Positions 49,401 through 61,603 are shown, counted from the stretch's first letter. The stretch is DNA of 64,000 nt from Amaranthus tricolor (GCF_026212465.1 NC_080062.1:2890001-2954000), one strand, 5' to 3'. The notes: generated from the sequence alone by a model not told the origin. Made by a program: numbers and translations.

Positions 49401-51419
49401 GCACCAAAAGAGAATTAAAGAAGATTCATACAATGAATCAAAAGCATCCCTTTGCTAAATTATATCATGTCAAATACCAGTGCAAGTCACAGTTACGAAA
49501 ATTTGAATATTTGTGTTGATTGGACTAGTAGATATTGAAAGTTAACTATCGGACATGAACAATCAAATAGGTGATAGACTAACAGTCCTATTATTTTTTG
49601 AGCAATACTTTAAGTTCCCTAAATCATTAACAAGGAGAGGGTAATCTATTAGTTACAGTGTTTATAGATAAAAAATGCAGTTGTGTTTCCTAACTAGTGA
49701 CTACAAATTTAAAAGTTGACAACACACCCAAGTACTAAACCTCAGCCACATCACAGCCTCAAGACTGCTATTTTCCACAACTGTAACATTAAGCAGTAAG
49801 AGCAGCAAACCATCTGAATCACTCTCAAAGTGGTTCCGACACTATTATCATTGTTGCAACCTCAACAAAATTTAAATTAATGGTACAAACTGTAAAACAT
49901 TGTAAATAGAAAGAATGGGAGTCTAAGTGAAGTCATAACTACAGAATTTCTAGATGATGAAATTAACAACAGTCCACCTATCTATTATATCAACTCTAGA
50001 AGACCAACGTTGGGGGACATGACCAACGAAGAACTGAAAAGCTTTTTTTTATTCCAGAAATTTGTTTTGCCTTAAAAATTAAGGATCTTTCACTTTTTGA
50101 CTTCTCATGCGTCTTTTTGTAATCATTTCAAGCCAAGAAAAATTCCCACAAGATCCTACAGAGAAATGGTAAGTCCAATAAACCTACTACTTGGAGAAGG
50201 ACAAAAAAGGTTTTCTCCGACAATTTTAACAGCTTAACCTCAGCCCTGAGGAATCTTCCTTCTTCAAGGCAACTTTTTCATTATTCGTTTATAAGGATGC
50301 TTTAAGTATTGAGTAGCAATCAACCTTCCAAAAGAGAAGTCAAGTAGAGTTTTTCTTAAATAAGCATAGCCTCTTAGTAACGTTAAAAAATTGGTTGCAG
50401 AGAGTCAGATTACCAATTTAAATTCCACAGAAAGTAATTCCATGATCAACAGTGAAGGGATTACAAGCTTATATCGACTATATAAACGACACATATGGGT
50501 CTGTCAAAAGAAATACGATACTTAGTCATTACTTAGGATTTATGAAGCATACTTTTCCGCATAATGCTGCAGGTATACGTACACCAGCTTCTTGACTTCC
50601 AAGGAATGTGATGCCACATTCTTGACAACCTGTACACAAAACAAATACAAGCATGTCCTAATAAGTATAATTGAAAATCAATGCGTTTCCAGGAGAGAAC
50701 AGATGGAGGAACACAAGTACGATATAGTATTCCAATATGAATCATTACAATTGAAGTTTAACCCAACCAAATGCAATATCAATGTAACACTATCAGTCTT
50801 TCACACTATCTTCTTGTAAAATGTTCCATTAACTGATTACTTACGCTTGAGTAAGCAACCACAATTCTCACTGACTTTCATTCCAAATCCAATCTGAAAA
50901 CAAGTAAATTTCCATTTGCTACTATAACAATGCAGAACAATTTATCCGCCATAATTTAAAACCTAAGCATAGAATAATGTATAGTATCTGCATTCAAAGA
51001 AAATTCTTCTTTCGGCATCAAAAAAAATAGTTTATCCTGAAAAATAAAACTAGACCAGAATGATCTGCAAATCGGATTTTTTTTTTCTCCTTTAGTATTA
51101 GATTGAGCTTAAGCCGGAGATTACTAAAAAAATCGACCTCATATACACACAATTCTTACATAAAAATTAACAAAAAAATCAGTCAACTTCATAAATTAAG
51201 CACCTGAGGGAAGAAATTGGAGACATCGAATCCTTGAGCAATGAGAGCCAGAAGACGCTTAAGAGCTTCGCATTTCTCCGAGTCAAACTTGCTATCGAGA
51301 AGAGGAGCAATATTGACATCCTCAGGATCGTCATAGAGATGAGCATCAGTTCCGATCCGAAACACCATTGTTGATGCTTTGCTGAGTGATTCTGCTGTTG
51401 CTCCGAATTGCGGGAACAT
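28108..51419 (-). CDS. PAT2: AP-3 complex subunit beta (AP3BA/PAT2-like)
   Basis: Eleven exons on the minus strand, 5' to 3': 51204-51419, 50553-50629, 47769-48018, 46454-47077, 34697-34870, 34220-34346, 34029-34138, 31987-32187, 29828-30825, 28971-29240, 28108-28477. All are GT-AG and in phase, giving 1138 aa. AP-3 beta is a large subunit of the adaptor that sorts cargo from the Golgi/TGN to the vacuole; the Arabidopsis gene is PAT2. Residues 1 to about 600 are the helical-repeat adaptin trunk ([69 protein letters not shown]). About 678-706 has [18 protein letters not shown]. About 720-775 is an acidic/Ser-rich hinge. The rest is the AP-3 beta C-terminal ear (ending in [18 protein letters not shown]). 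The exon 7 acceptor was set at 34139 because it alone keeps the frame. Intron 4 (34871-46453, 11.6 kb) contains nested retrotransposons; intron 6 is only 81 bp. No coding damage seen. Confidence 0.95.
31195..31430. mobile_element. Stowaway-like MITE (AP-3 beta intron 8)
   Basis: Starts ctcatccgtccctaag and ends with a diverged inverted counterpart gtgaggaacagagggag. Flanked by TA on both sides (31193-31194, 31431-31432). 236 bp, non-coding, more diverged than the copy at 6972-7244. Confidence 0.7.
35018..35402. mobile_element. hAT-like MITE (AP-3 beta intron 4)
   Basis: The left end agggggtatttggcaatt is mirrored on the right by ttgccaaacatttgccaaac plus aggtcc. The interior repeats ggcttttggcttttt and its complement, so it can fold. 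The ggg...tttggcaa type of end is common in plant hAT MITEs. The target duplication is unclear. Confidence 0.55.
35640..36352 (+). mobile_element. RTE-type LINE, reverse-transcriptase part (left half)
   Basis: A decayed reverse-transcriptase frame. From about 35645 it reads like [16 protein letters not shown], then [30 protein letters not shown] and LFTDDIV (the YXDD-type catalytic site, about 36165-36185). Stops and frameshifts are many. It is 5' truncated at about 35640 and cut at 36352 by the LTR retrotransposon; the 3' half resumes at 45740. It lies antisense in AP-3 beta intron 4. Non-functional. Confidence 0.75.
36353..37350 (+). repeat. 5' LTR, with internal and terminal deletions
   Basis: Aligns with the 3' LTR from tgtgacattcggg to gaccctgttta, but lacks the equivalent of 44106-45464 (about 1.36 kb). 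That deletion joins taaag to ccgaggcc at 37113/37114, with aag at both breakpoints. The last 29 bp of the LTR (45711-45739 in the 3' copy) are also absent, and sequence passes straight into gag. It includes an A-rich tract and a CT-rich segment (about 36540-36710) that makes spurious open frames. Confidence 0.85.
37351..39226 (+). pseudogene. gag-protease-RT start, plus-strand copy (left hairpin arm)
   Basis: Gag capsid region ([43 protein letters not shown]), CCHC knuckle [14 protein letters not shown], and aspartic protease with FDSGASHSF and [17 protein letters not shown] leading into RT. It breaks off in RT at ELLDEG (about 39224). A 7-bp deletion near 37972 (relative to the minus copy) shifts the frame. 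No ATG and no primer binding site precede it: the open frame begins within the LTR tail at a GTG. Nearly identical to the inverse complement of 39967-41845. Confidence 0.88.
39227..39405 (+). pseudogene. Integrase N-terminal (H2C2-type) fragment
   Basis: After RT breaks off, a different frame reads [18 protein letters not shown], then [19 protein letters not shown] and DLKRTF. This is the region leading into the zinc-binding start of Ty3/Gypsy integrase (the H-H half). The Cys half and the catalytic core are missing, because the inverted block starts directly after it. So about 1.5-2 kb of RT/RNase H/linker is deleted between the two. Confidence 0.8.
39406..40896 (-). pseudogene. Protease-RT, minus-strand copy (open frame)
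   Basis: A 500-codon open frame (stop side at 39394) in inverse orientation: protease FDSGASHSF, then RT with [37 protein letters not shown] and the catalytic FIDDILVYS. It ends at GISVDPAK, where the block is broken. RT reaches much further here than in the plus copy. Part 39967-40896 belongs to the hairpin arm; 39406-39966 is in the loop. The knuckle just upstream of the frame is out of phase with it. Confidence 0.85.
40897..41845 (-). pseudogene. gag, minus-strand copy (right hairpin arm)
   Basis: Inverse copy of the gag region 37351-38320: capsid (41574 to about 41005) keeps [15 protein letters not shown], which the plus copy lost through its 7-bp deletion. It has its own one-base frameshift near 41680 and a stop before the knuckle. 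Like the plus copy it starts at the same LTR-gag junction (gaccctgttt directly followed by cgcgatccgatc), without the LTR end or primer binding site. Confidence 0.85.
41846..42678 (-). repeat. Inverted LTR segment inside the element
   Basis: The reverse complement matches 3' LTR positions about 44876-45710. It keeps the region around 44876-45464 that the 5' LTR has lost, so it was not copied from the present 5' LTR. At 42678/42679 it abuts the integrase C-terminal segment. Confidence 0.85.
42679..43019 (+). pseudogene. Integrase C-terminus with chromodomain (fragment)
   Basis: The frame reads [32 protein letters not shown], and then a CHR-type end [18 protein letters not shown] before the stop at 43019. 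This chromodomain-like end and the LTR size suggest the Tekay (Del) lineage of chromoviruses. In intact elements the chromodomain directs insertion to marked chromatin. Everything upstream in integrase is missing because of the inverted block. Confidence 0.85.
43020..43328 (+). other. Spacer to 3' LTR with purine-rich motifs
   Basis: Non-coding. Twice contains an (g)aggacgaa(g/c)ttc...taagttgggtagaa motif (about 43083-43110 and about 43298-43328); the second directly precedes the 3' LTR where a polypurine primer is expected. The duplication may be a second priming site. Confidence 0.5.
43329..45739 (+). repeat. 3' LTR, full length
   Basis: 2411 bp from tgtgacattcggg to gggttgttaca, ending at the aaatc target duplication. 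It is the only complete LTR in the element and serves as reference for the deletions in the 5' LTR and the inverted segment. Confidence 0.88.
45740..46316 (+). mobile_element. RTE-type LINE, 3' half (resumes after LTR element)
   Basis: Continues the LINE cut at 36352. [15 protein letters not shown] (about 45756-45790), then a decayed RWMSGHT-type and [17 protein letters not shown] stretch, and the 3' end gatcttttggtgttaaggct followed by a gttggtgttgtatt tail. About 60-70% similar by eye to 13800-14216. Many stops. Confidence 0.75.
48596..48834. mobile_element. MITE family B, copy 2 (AP-3 beta intron 2)
   Basis: Starts catagtgcaaaa and ends ttttagcactatg (inverted). The interior has gtaacggtcacgg, ctcctttacgatgcgg and ggtaaatttgaaaaacttta. 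The string ttccaag occurs just outside both ends and may be the target duplication. Confidence 0.65.
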
Positions 51420-51818
51420 TTCTCCCTAATTTAGATTTATCAGTGGTTTTCTAGGGTTCTTGAAATGATAGTGCGCTTCTGATGAATGAAAAGGGGGAGA
51501 AAGTATGGAAACGAAGAAAGACGATGATACAGCATCACACAGACCAAAAATGGTGGAAAAGGTAACTAAAGTGTTTATAAAATTATCGAAGTAATTTTTT
51601 TTTAAGGTGAATTATCGAAGTAATTAGTACTCCGTATATTCGCTCTATGGAGTATTGTGTTGGAATATAAAGTATAAATAAATTAAATTAGATTAAAGTT
51701 AATTTAAAATTTAAAGATTTAATTTGAGGAAAATAAAGGTTTTTGACAAAATATTTTTGAAGTTTGTGTATCAATGAAGAAACATTATTAATAAGCAAAT
51801 ATTTTTGGCCGAAAAAAA

Positions 51819-51822
<4 letters not shown>
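51420..51822 (-). promoter_or_regulatory. PAT2: AP-3 beta 5' UTR and proximal promoter region
   Basis: Sequence upstream of the ATG at 51419 (minus strand). The first 100 bp are likely 5' UTR. No confident TATA box seen. The (TA)n blocks from 51823 on lie only 400 bp upstream of the start codon. Confidence 0.4.

Positions 51823-51894
<72 letters not shown>
51823..51894. repeat. (TA)n microsatellite, left block
   Basis: About 35 TA units, uninterrupted. It abuts the Micron-like element. Confidence 0.9.
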
Positions 51895-52810
<916 letters not shown>

Positions 52811-52813
<3 letters not shown>

Positions 52814-55800
52814 ATAGAATATTTATGTGGATTATAAATCCAAAATTTTATACTCCACGAAACTTTAAAAAAATATTTTGTTGTGATATACAACTCATAT
52901 ATTAAGAGATACATTGATGTTAACTTAGTTTGATAGGATATATTATTTTTTGATTTGATAAACTTATTATGAATTATGTGACATGTAATTTTGATTTAGT
53001 CAATAATTACAATGACAAACCGATATGAGATTGTCATTTGAAAATTTTCAATGTTTTAGTGAAATACGACAATTATATAAGCTAGACTACTAGAGTTAAG
53101 GCTACACTTTGATTAAAAGAGATTGGATAATGAAATGGAATTAAACGTTGGTGATCAAAGTGAATTAGTACAAGCTACATTTGTCAAGATGTCTTTTGAA
53201 TGCAGGTGGAGACCTAATGAACATGTTGAACTTTGAAGAGCAAGCAAACAAGTTTAAAAATCGCCCGCATTACATTGCTTAAACCCTAACGTATATCAGC
53301 ATGGGTCTTTATTTTGTTTATTACATATTTGTATTGTTGTCTGAATTTGTTCTAACCCTATCTTTGGCTATTTAAACACATCATTCCCTTGTATAGTTGT
53401 ATATTTGTGAATCAAGCAATGAGCTCGACTATATATTCTCTCACACCTTAATTGTAATTCTATTTTTTATATATGGTTCCTCACAAACACTCAAATGTTT
53501 CATTTATGTAATTCTTTCAACTTTGTATTGAGCCTTCAAGCTCTTTTATAATCTAAACACAAAATGAAATACACTAGTGACTAGCTTATGATAATGGATG
53601 TAGCCTAATTCATTGTGTACCATCTTAAAATACTTGTGTTATTGTTTGCAATAATTTTTCATGCTTAATCGTGCATCTTCAAGTGACGATGTTTAACATT
53701 TCTTAGCACATCTAAATTATCAATTCCATATCGTTAGGCCTCCCTAACTCCCTCCTCTTTAAATTGTCACACTTTTTATTTTAGTTCGTCTTTTTAATTT
53801 ATCACAAATTTCTTTTATAAAAATGTATCCTAGCACCTTCTATCTATCCTTTTATAATTATCACATTTTTCATTTTAATTCGTCATTTTATTGTGCCACA
53901 AATCTGTTATACAAAAATATATTTCCCACTAACTTTTTTGTCAAATGCCTTTGTTGCAATTTCAAAGGAATTAAAATGAATATGATAGAGAGACAAGGAA
54001 ATTATTACATATCTCGGGTAATTGGGTATAAAGTACTTCTATGTTCCACTTAATTTGTTCCATTTTATATTTTTACTAGATAATGTCCGTACGATGCACG
54101 ACTTTTTAAATTTTCTGACATATTTGTTTAAACTAAAATTTTAAAATTTTAACAGATAAATTTTACATTATAGTTATATCTCATTTCACTCTAAACTGTT
54201 TAATATATTACGTTGTATGATATCTTGTATTGTGAGCGGCAATGATTGTGAAAATTTAGTTTACGACAAACAAATCACAACAAAAGACAAAAAGTATGTT
54301 ATGCTTTAACCATCTCAATATATCCAATACATCAATTAATACTCGTTTAATAAATAAAATTGAAAATATTTTATAAATAATTGAAAAAAATGAAATAAAA
54401 TATATAACTTTCTAATACATTAAATGATGTGACCTAAAATGTAAAAAATAATAATTAGATTCTATTAAGTCAAAGATATGAAAATAATTTATAGGAGTAA
54501 AAACAATGACATTATAATCTAAATTTTGAGGAAATGACACTTAAGTAATTTCTTAAATGATGATGTCAGCTGTATTTTGTTTTAGTAATAGTTATAGATT
54601 TGTCCAATGAGTTGCCAAATCAATTTTTGGATACAGTTCCATAACTTTCTTTATGTTTTCTCTCTTATTTTAAATATTCAATTATTATAACTCAATATAT
54701 TCCATTTTTTTAGCCTCCATACTTAGAGCAACTAAGGTTAAATGATTGAGATTAGAGGTGTTCATTCGGGTAATTGGATCGATTTTGAATTGGTTCAAAA
54801 TTAGATTTTGTGTCCACATTGATTTTCACATAATTGTAAATTTATTTAAATCGCATCAAATCGAATTCGATTACAGAGTTGGTGAATATCAAATCGTTGG
54901 GTCAGTTTTGAACCTTATAAAATAGGAAAATTATCAATGGTACCCATAAGTTTTTGCAAATTATCAATGATACCCTTAAGTCTTTTCGATTATCAATGGT
55001 ATCATTATGTTATTGAGCGTCTTATAATTATAACCTTTTCTAATATTTTCCGTTCAAAATCGTCCAAAACCATAATTGTTTTTTTCTTTTATTAATTATT
55101 AATACAAGTATAGTAGAGTACATTAAAGCTTCTAACGAACCACTAGTGGCATATATAGTAGTTCGTTAAGGTGTGATCAAAATTCATCATAGTAACACAC
55201 TAATCTCATTCTCCTCATACTGTCTGCTGTATTTCTTTTTCTCTTTCTCATTTTGTCTCCTCAAATGAACAAACAGTAGCTTGTTTTTATGGTTTACTAA
55301 TTACTAGGTAGTATAGCAATCTCAATTCTTCAGCATTTTGTTAATTCTTCAATTATTTCTTAATCATTTTGATTAACTCCTTTGATTATATGCTGAATTG
55401 CTAATTGTTCTTTCTTTCTATCCTCAACAGGCAATCCCTAAAAAGATTGTTAACAAGGCCAGTGAGACCCATCACCCATTTTTCAATTTTATGTTTTCAT
55501 TGGTTTATTTTGAATTTTTATATGCTGCTCTTTTTCATTTTCAATAGGCCTATGATTTATACTTTATACTCACATTATTTTAATTTCGAATTATAGTGAA
55601 ATATATAGATGGAAAATTTATAAATAATTCTCTTAAGTATTGCTCATTGACTTAAAATACGACAACTATTATTTAGACCTCTATATCCCAAGTAAAACCT
55701 TGTATACCCAACTATTGCTTATGAACTCAAAAATACCTAAAAACAATCGGTTAAATATAATGTGCATAGTGTTTAAGGATAAGTAACTCAATGAGCAATA

Positions 55801-56200
55801 ATTGAGATTGTGAGTATTATTTACAAACTTTCCAATATAAATAACCTTAATAAATCAATGCACTTTATTTAGGAAAAATTGCTTCTAACAACCCTACCTT
55901 CAGTAAATGTCATTTTTCCCCTCTTTTTCCCATTGATTTAGTCTTGAACTCTTGTTTAACAGTTAATCAAGATTAAGATGTAAATTTGGTTACTCAGTTG
56001 GATTTTGGGTCGATTTTATCAGTCTGGATTTTTCAGGTTGTGTTAACAATTTTGACCTGGGCTGGTTCGGTTACAGGTCATTTTGGGCGAGTATCTATGT
56101 CAGGTCAATGCCACATTGAATCATGTACAGTTTTGGATGGAGTCAAATACGGTTCGGGTTTATATTGGATCAGCTCAATGCAATTAGTGTATTGGTATCC
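52811..56200. other. Intergenic region, one LTR-like fragment, no gene seen
   Basis: AT-rich sequence without a recognisable coding region. About 53223-53480 looks like part of a copia-type LTR (tgttgaactttg start, a ggctatttaaacacatc box, then gtgaatcaagcaatgagc). A ctccctcctctttaaattg string near 53749 recalls Stowaway ends but has no clear partner. No XS or zf-XS domain is seen upstream of the XH pseudogene. Confidence 0.45.
53223..53480 (+). repeat. Copia-type LTR-like fragment
   Basis: A tgttga start, a TATA-like ggctatttaaacac at 53367 and downstream ttgtgaatcaagcaatgag followed by tattctctcacacc resemble the promoter/R region of copia LTRs. No partner LTR, internal region or target duplication was found. 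Confidence 0.35.
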
Positions 56201-56940
56201 GAGAATGTAGACAAAGAAATATTGCTGGATCAGATGTATGCTCGAATCAGTTCCCTTGAACGAGAGAAAGAACAGATGCTTTTGAAGACTTCCTGAAGTA
56301 TGAACGCATTGAAGGAAGAGAATGAGAGGTTGGTGAACGAGAAATTTGTTTGGCCGTGAAAATTCATCACATAATCACCCTATTGGCCCACTCGTGTGGG
56401 CACACCCACGGGGCACCCGCAAGGTTGGGCCCACAAATCCACGGGTAAAAAATGTTGACCGGCATACACACTTACTTGATGACGCTCACTTTTTTTCAAA
56501 GCCATATGGTTTTAGGAGGATTACCCATCGAGCATTATATATAAGTCCACAACCGACTAATTAGCAATGTGGGATCTTTTTTACATATGAAGTATTTCCT
56601 AAAAAATCTGCTTATCTTCTTCATATGGTATTGATAGGCTGCGCAAAGAGAAAGAATGGCTGCTTAACGAGAGCTTAACATGTATGAATGCATTGAATGT
56701 CGAAAGGGAAAGGCTTGTTAATGAAAAAGCTGCAGTATCAGCACTTTGATGGTATTGAAGGAAGAAAACAAGATGACTATGGAGGATAAATCTTTGGCCA
56801 TTAGCAAGTTGATGGCAGAGAAGGATCAGTTGCTTGAAGCTTTTGAGAAAGGTACATGGCTGTTTTTTTGATAGTTAATGTCCAGGTAAACTGTGTTTCC
56901 TGTTTCCACCATTTTGAAAATATTTTTTTAGTTTGAAAAT

Positions 56941-57163
56941 CATAGTGAAAAAATGTAGTAACAGACATGGTGATGCCGTAACTAGAGTAATGCGGTTATT
57001 GTATCTCCAAGTATTGGTCTGAGCCCTGAAATATCCCTTGAAGCGTCCTAAAATGCGTTTCTTACACCTTTACGATGCAATTTATATCTATTCGGTAAAA
57101 TTCAAAACCTTTACGAACCGACCGACATGATGCTTTATGGCCTTGTTTTTGTTTTGCATTATG
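56941..57163. mobile_element. MITE family B, copy 3 (in XH pseudogene)
   Basis: Starts catagtgaaaaaatg and ends gttttgcattatg (inverted). The interior has cacctttacgatgcaa and cggtaaaattcaaaaccttt, shared with 48596-48834. Confidence 0.6.
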
Positions 57164-57477
57164 TTCATGATTGTAGTTTTACCACGCATAGAAAAATATT
57201 TTCCAATTGTTAGGAAGGAATAACATGATTGTAGTTTTACCAAGCATTGAAATTGCTACAGCTCAAAATCGAAGTGATAGCTTTACGTACTTGTTGTAGA
57301 AAATTCAAAGAGACATAGGGAGTAGTTTTTTCCAGCTCAATTATCCTTCAGAGTGAAATTTTTAGTTTTTCTAGGCTACTTCTGTATAAACAACTACATC
57401 CTAGTGCTGTCTTCATGCACCTTTTTATATTTTTCTACTATTTCCTAAAGTTTGTTGTAGCAAATTGCGGATGATGA

Positions 57478-57610
57478 TTGCTACCAAGGGTCAACCGAAA
57501 ACAATCTATTTGTTATCGCTAACAAGGGTAATGTTATGTACATCCAACCCCCTATACTCCATAGTCGGGAGCCATTTAATGGCTTTGGGATAGTGGAATG
57601 GAATGGTCCT
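57478..57610 (+). repeat. SINE-like fragment (in XH pseudogene intron)
   Basis: acaatctatttgttatcgc, taacaagggtaatgttatgt, acatccaaccccc, then gtcgggagccatttaatggc and tttggga occur in the order seen in plant Au-type SINEs. It matches the split copy in kinase intron 2. Confidence 0.55.
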
Positions 57611-59282
57611 AAAGTTTGTTGGTATTTGAGACTTTGGCATGGTTGTTGTCGCCTAGTCGGGTCTTAAAATTGATGCTAATGATGCAAATCCTGGTGTACT
57701 TTGTAGGATCAACACAGACTAGAAATATGAAGCAAGAAATAGAGAAGATGAAGCATCCAATGGAATCTCAAAAGGAAAAACTAGAAATGTTGATGAAAGA
57801 CCGGGTTCAATTAGTTCAAGAAATAGAGAACAATACTGAAATTCAGATGGTGGTCGAATGCTGCTTCGAGCCTGAAATGGGTGTTCAATGTCAGCAACTC
57901 AAGGATTCAAAGGTTCGAATTGAGAAAGACCATTGTGTCGTAGGAGTCGAAGTCTAGGAAAGAGCAAGGTTATACCTATAAGGGGGCAAGAGGGGCCTAT
58001 GCCTCGGGCCCATCCAAAAACATTAGTTAATAGTTGATAGTTAGGGGCCCATGATTAATGTTTCGCCCTAGGCCTCACAAATCTCAGGGCCGGCCTTGGC
58101 AAAGAGTCAAATTGCATGCTTTTATCATTCATTGATTTATGCTCCTAAGATGTTTATTTTTATGTTTCTTGTTGTAGCAGTTGAAATTAGAAAATGTGGT
58201 AGATTTGAGAACCGAGATCAACAATCTAAGAAAAGAAGTGCAAGAAAGTGCAGAGCTACTCGAAAACTTGGAAATGAACAATCAATTTCTGACGGTGAAA
58301 GAGATTAGAAGTAACCATGAGCTACAAGCTGCTCGGAAAGCTGCTATTGAAGTACTACCGATTATCTTGAATTTTCATTGACGGTCTTACAAGACTTGAC
58401 TAATTTTGTAGGGTGTGCTTGGCAAGTGACTCCGACCAACAACCATGTGCCGAACAGACCGCTTGATGTATTTGTATTCTATGATTTTTCACCTTAATTT
58501 GCAGGGTTTGCTAGCAATGCAAAGTTTGAAGATGAGTGTTGGGTTCAAAATAATGGGAGAGATCAAACGCAAATCTTTTCGAGATGCTTGTTCAAAAAGG
58601 TTTCGTAGTGGGGAGTGGGATATGAAATTCGGTAGATGGGAAGAAAAATGTGTGGAATTGTGCGTAGCATGGCAAAATAATATAAGTGATCCCGAGTGGC
58701 GACCTTTCAAATGAGAGATCATCGATGAAAAACTAACTATAAGTCGTATTATCTTCCATTTTTAATACGAATAATGAATCGCACATCGAAAATTAGAGCT
58801 GGTCAAAGTGTAGTTCCCTAATCCACCCTCAACATGTCTAACCAAAACTCAATTTTTGGACCGTGGCACATGACCGTCTAAAATCATTAGAATTCGGGTG
58901 TTTGGCATATGTTCGTTAGACTTAGTTGGAGTTGTTGGCTTGTCTGACCAGTTTGAAGTATTGGCTGATTTGTTAGCTGTTTAGTCAACTGTAACGTTTC
59001 ATAAGATTAAAGTTTTTCTCACATGGATTCCTCCCAAATTTCTGCAGAAAGTGATTGATGAACACGATCAAAGATTGAAAAGTTGAAGGAAGAATGGGGT
59101 GATGAAGCTTATACAGAAGTAGTCGAGGCATTGCTTCAAGTGAATGAGTACAATGCAAGCGGTCGTTACCGGTTGCTGAGCTTTGGAACTATAAAGAGAA
59201 CAGAAAGGCCAGTCTAGACGAGTTGATAAAATACGTTATCAAGCAATGGCGAACTCACAAGAAAAGGAAGTTCTTCGCGTAA

Positions 59283-60600
59283 ATCCTAATGTTTCGTGTT
59301 GAGAATTTAACATGCAGAGTTGCAGACTTTTCTTGTGGCTCTTCTCTTCAATTTGTGTTAATCTTTGGATATTAAAACTAAAGAAAGTATTTTGAAGATT
59401 TTTCAGGATGAATTAATTGAAGTATTTAAGCTAATGCAGTAATATGATTAGTAACAAGGCATAGCAGAAAATTGACATTAACCTTAAAAAATTAGTCTAT
59501 ATTCCTATTAAGTTGTGCTGTTGTGTATGTCTAACCATATTTCTATAATATGTTGTCTTTATCATCAAGCTATTATATGATAATGATGCTTGATGAACCT
59601 TAGATGACATTACAACTCTTGTATGTGACCGTTTTATTATGAGTATATCGCTAATTTTTCTAATTGATCACTTTAAGATTATAAGTGATTACTTTAAGGT
59701 TGTAAGTTATACATTCTAAGTCTATAAAAAATAATTACTTTAAAACTGATAATAAGTGTATATTGAATCAGCCTAATAGAAGAATTTGTGATGAAATTAT
59801 AATGTCTAAATATATTCGTGTACTAATTATTAATTAGAGAAAAAGTGTGTTAAAAAGTCAAAAGCTAATAAAAATGCTACTCATACTTTTCGACCTAAAC
59901 AAAAATATTATATTGAAAAAAATTAATTGTTTGATCAACTAAAAACCCACATGTCAATTAAAAAGCAAGTAATAAAATCATTTGCCAAACTTTTGGGAGA
60001 AAGTTTAATATTAATATTAATTCTATAAAATTAGAAGTACAAAGTACTTATCTAATATTACTTGCTATGTATAACATTTTTTTACCTATAACATTTTTTT
60101 ACCAAAATGTCATTAAATAATTTCGCTATTTAATTACATATAATCAACAAAATAGTTATGTTATCAAATGATCAAACAAACAAATATCTAATCCACAAAA
60201 GAATCGCAATTTGTAGACTTGAAAGTTGAGACTACTAGGAATCAAATATAGTCTTTATTAGAGTATGTACTATTTTTCTTGTGGGACCAATCAAACTTAT
60301 CCCAATGAATCACAACTTTTATGTACATCGTACAAATAGACTTGTCCAAACAGAGCCATTTTGGAAAATTTAGATGTTCAGTACAAAACTTTTATTTTAC
60401 GTTTTATTTATAGTAAATATATTTATTTTATTAATAAAATATATATTTTTTTAATTTACATTTTTATATACAAGAGAAAGAGAAAACTCTATGCGATCAA
60501 TGACCTCGCACGTACTTAAAAGACTCCCTGGTCCCAAATGGCAAATAAAGCAATTTATATTTTCATTTTCATATACTGAAAATTTTTCACCTTTAGATTT
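59283..60600. other. Intergenic region between XH pseudogene and next FDM-like gene
   Basis: AT-rich, no gene seen. 59640-59790 is related inversely to 7310-7480. The last about 100 bp are a likely core promoter of the downstream gene, but no firm TATA box can be named. Confidence 0.45.
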
Positions 60601-60659
60601 TATTTTAGTTTCATACTCCTCTATTTAACATCCCAATTTTCCTGCTCCTCCTTCTCCAA
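60600..60659 (+). other. 5' UTR exon (likely) of the downstream FDM-like gene
   Basis: The pyrimidine-rich string cctgctcctccttctccaa is followed by a perfect donor gtaagt at 60660. An acceptor (gaatttacag, ending 62223) lies 20 bp before the ATG at 62244. The intron would be 1.56 kb and contains a LINE fragment and a foldback MITE. Confidence 0.45.
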
Positions 60660-61603
60660 GTAAGTATTTAACAGCTAATTTCATTTCATTTGTTTTTTCA
60701 TTGATGGTAGAACTAATTACATTGATCCTCTCTAATTGTGATTTTAGTTCATGAAGAAAGAGTTTACAGCTTTACAAATCTCAATTTTCTGCAATTCTTG
60801 TTCTTTCCAGGAAAAATAATTTGTGGGGTTTTCCGACAAGATTAAGTTTTGCCCTTAATTTTATGTATCATTTCAAGTTTTGATCTTGGGTAGTAATCCT
60901 ATGAACTTAACACTGCTTAAAAAGAATTTCTTTTTTTAAAAAAATTAAAAGATTTGGATTTATTAGGGTGGGTTAAATGCAATGCACATGGATTGCTGCT
61001 GGTTTTTTTTTTTTTTTTTTCATGTTAGTAATGTAGACTCATGAACTTGATCCAAAGTGTGATTTACCAAAAGAATTAAGTGATTATTTTTTTGGGTTTA
61101 AAAAATTTTTTTTTTCTTCCCAATTCCACAGTTCTAAGATTTTTCTAGTCATTTGTTTGGAAATCTTATATGATAGAACTTCATTTTGTGTTTTTAATAT
61201 GTATGATTGTCCAACTATCTTTGGTTGCAAGTTCACTCTTCTATCAGAATTCCAATTTCCTAGTGGTTCTCCAATTTATAAAAAAATTTAATGTACCTTG
61301 CTCAAGGGTAATAATACAAAGTTTATAGTAAGTGTTGCTTAAGAATATGATTAGCAGTTGGAATTTTGGGTTTCTCTTGAATTTTTAATATTTGTTGTGT
61401 GATGCAAATTACTATTCAAATCTAATTAGGATGTTGCCGATTAGACTAAAAGGAAAATTCTATCTAGTTGTCTTTAAATATGGTACAGAGTGTTGGTTTG
61501 TTAAGAAGATTTACGAACAAAAGATGGAAGTACAAGAGACGTGAATGTTGAGGTGGATGTATAGTTGCACAATGATGGATAGAATCAGGAATTGAGAGTT
61601 TAG

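Larger units (their letters stand above)
56201..59282 (+). pseudogene. FDM/IDN2-like coiled-coil + XH pseudogene
   Basis: Remains of an XH-domain protein of the FDM/IDN2 family, which acts in RNA-directed DNA methylation by bridging guide RNAs and methylation machinery. Pieces in order: coiled coil (56201-56345, 56637-56850, with MNALKEENERLVNEK-type repeats), 57715-57955, 58180-58350 (KEIRSNHELQAARKAA), and XH (58505-58713: GFKIMGEIKRKSFRDAC, then WQNNISDPEWRPF; 59048-59282: EYNASGRY, ELWNYKENRKAS in another frame, IKQWRTHKKRKF). It is broken by an early stop (about 56297), another near 56748, and one-base frameshifts in the last exon. XS and zf-XS domains are absent. A TE-like insert lies at 56350-56630. 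Confidence 0.8.
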
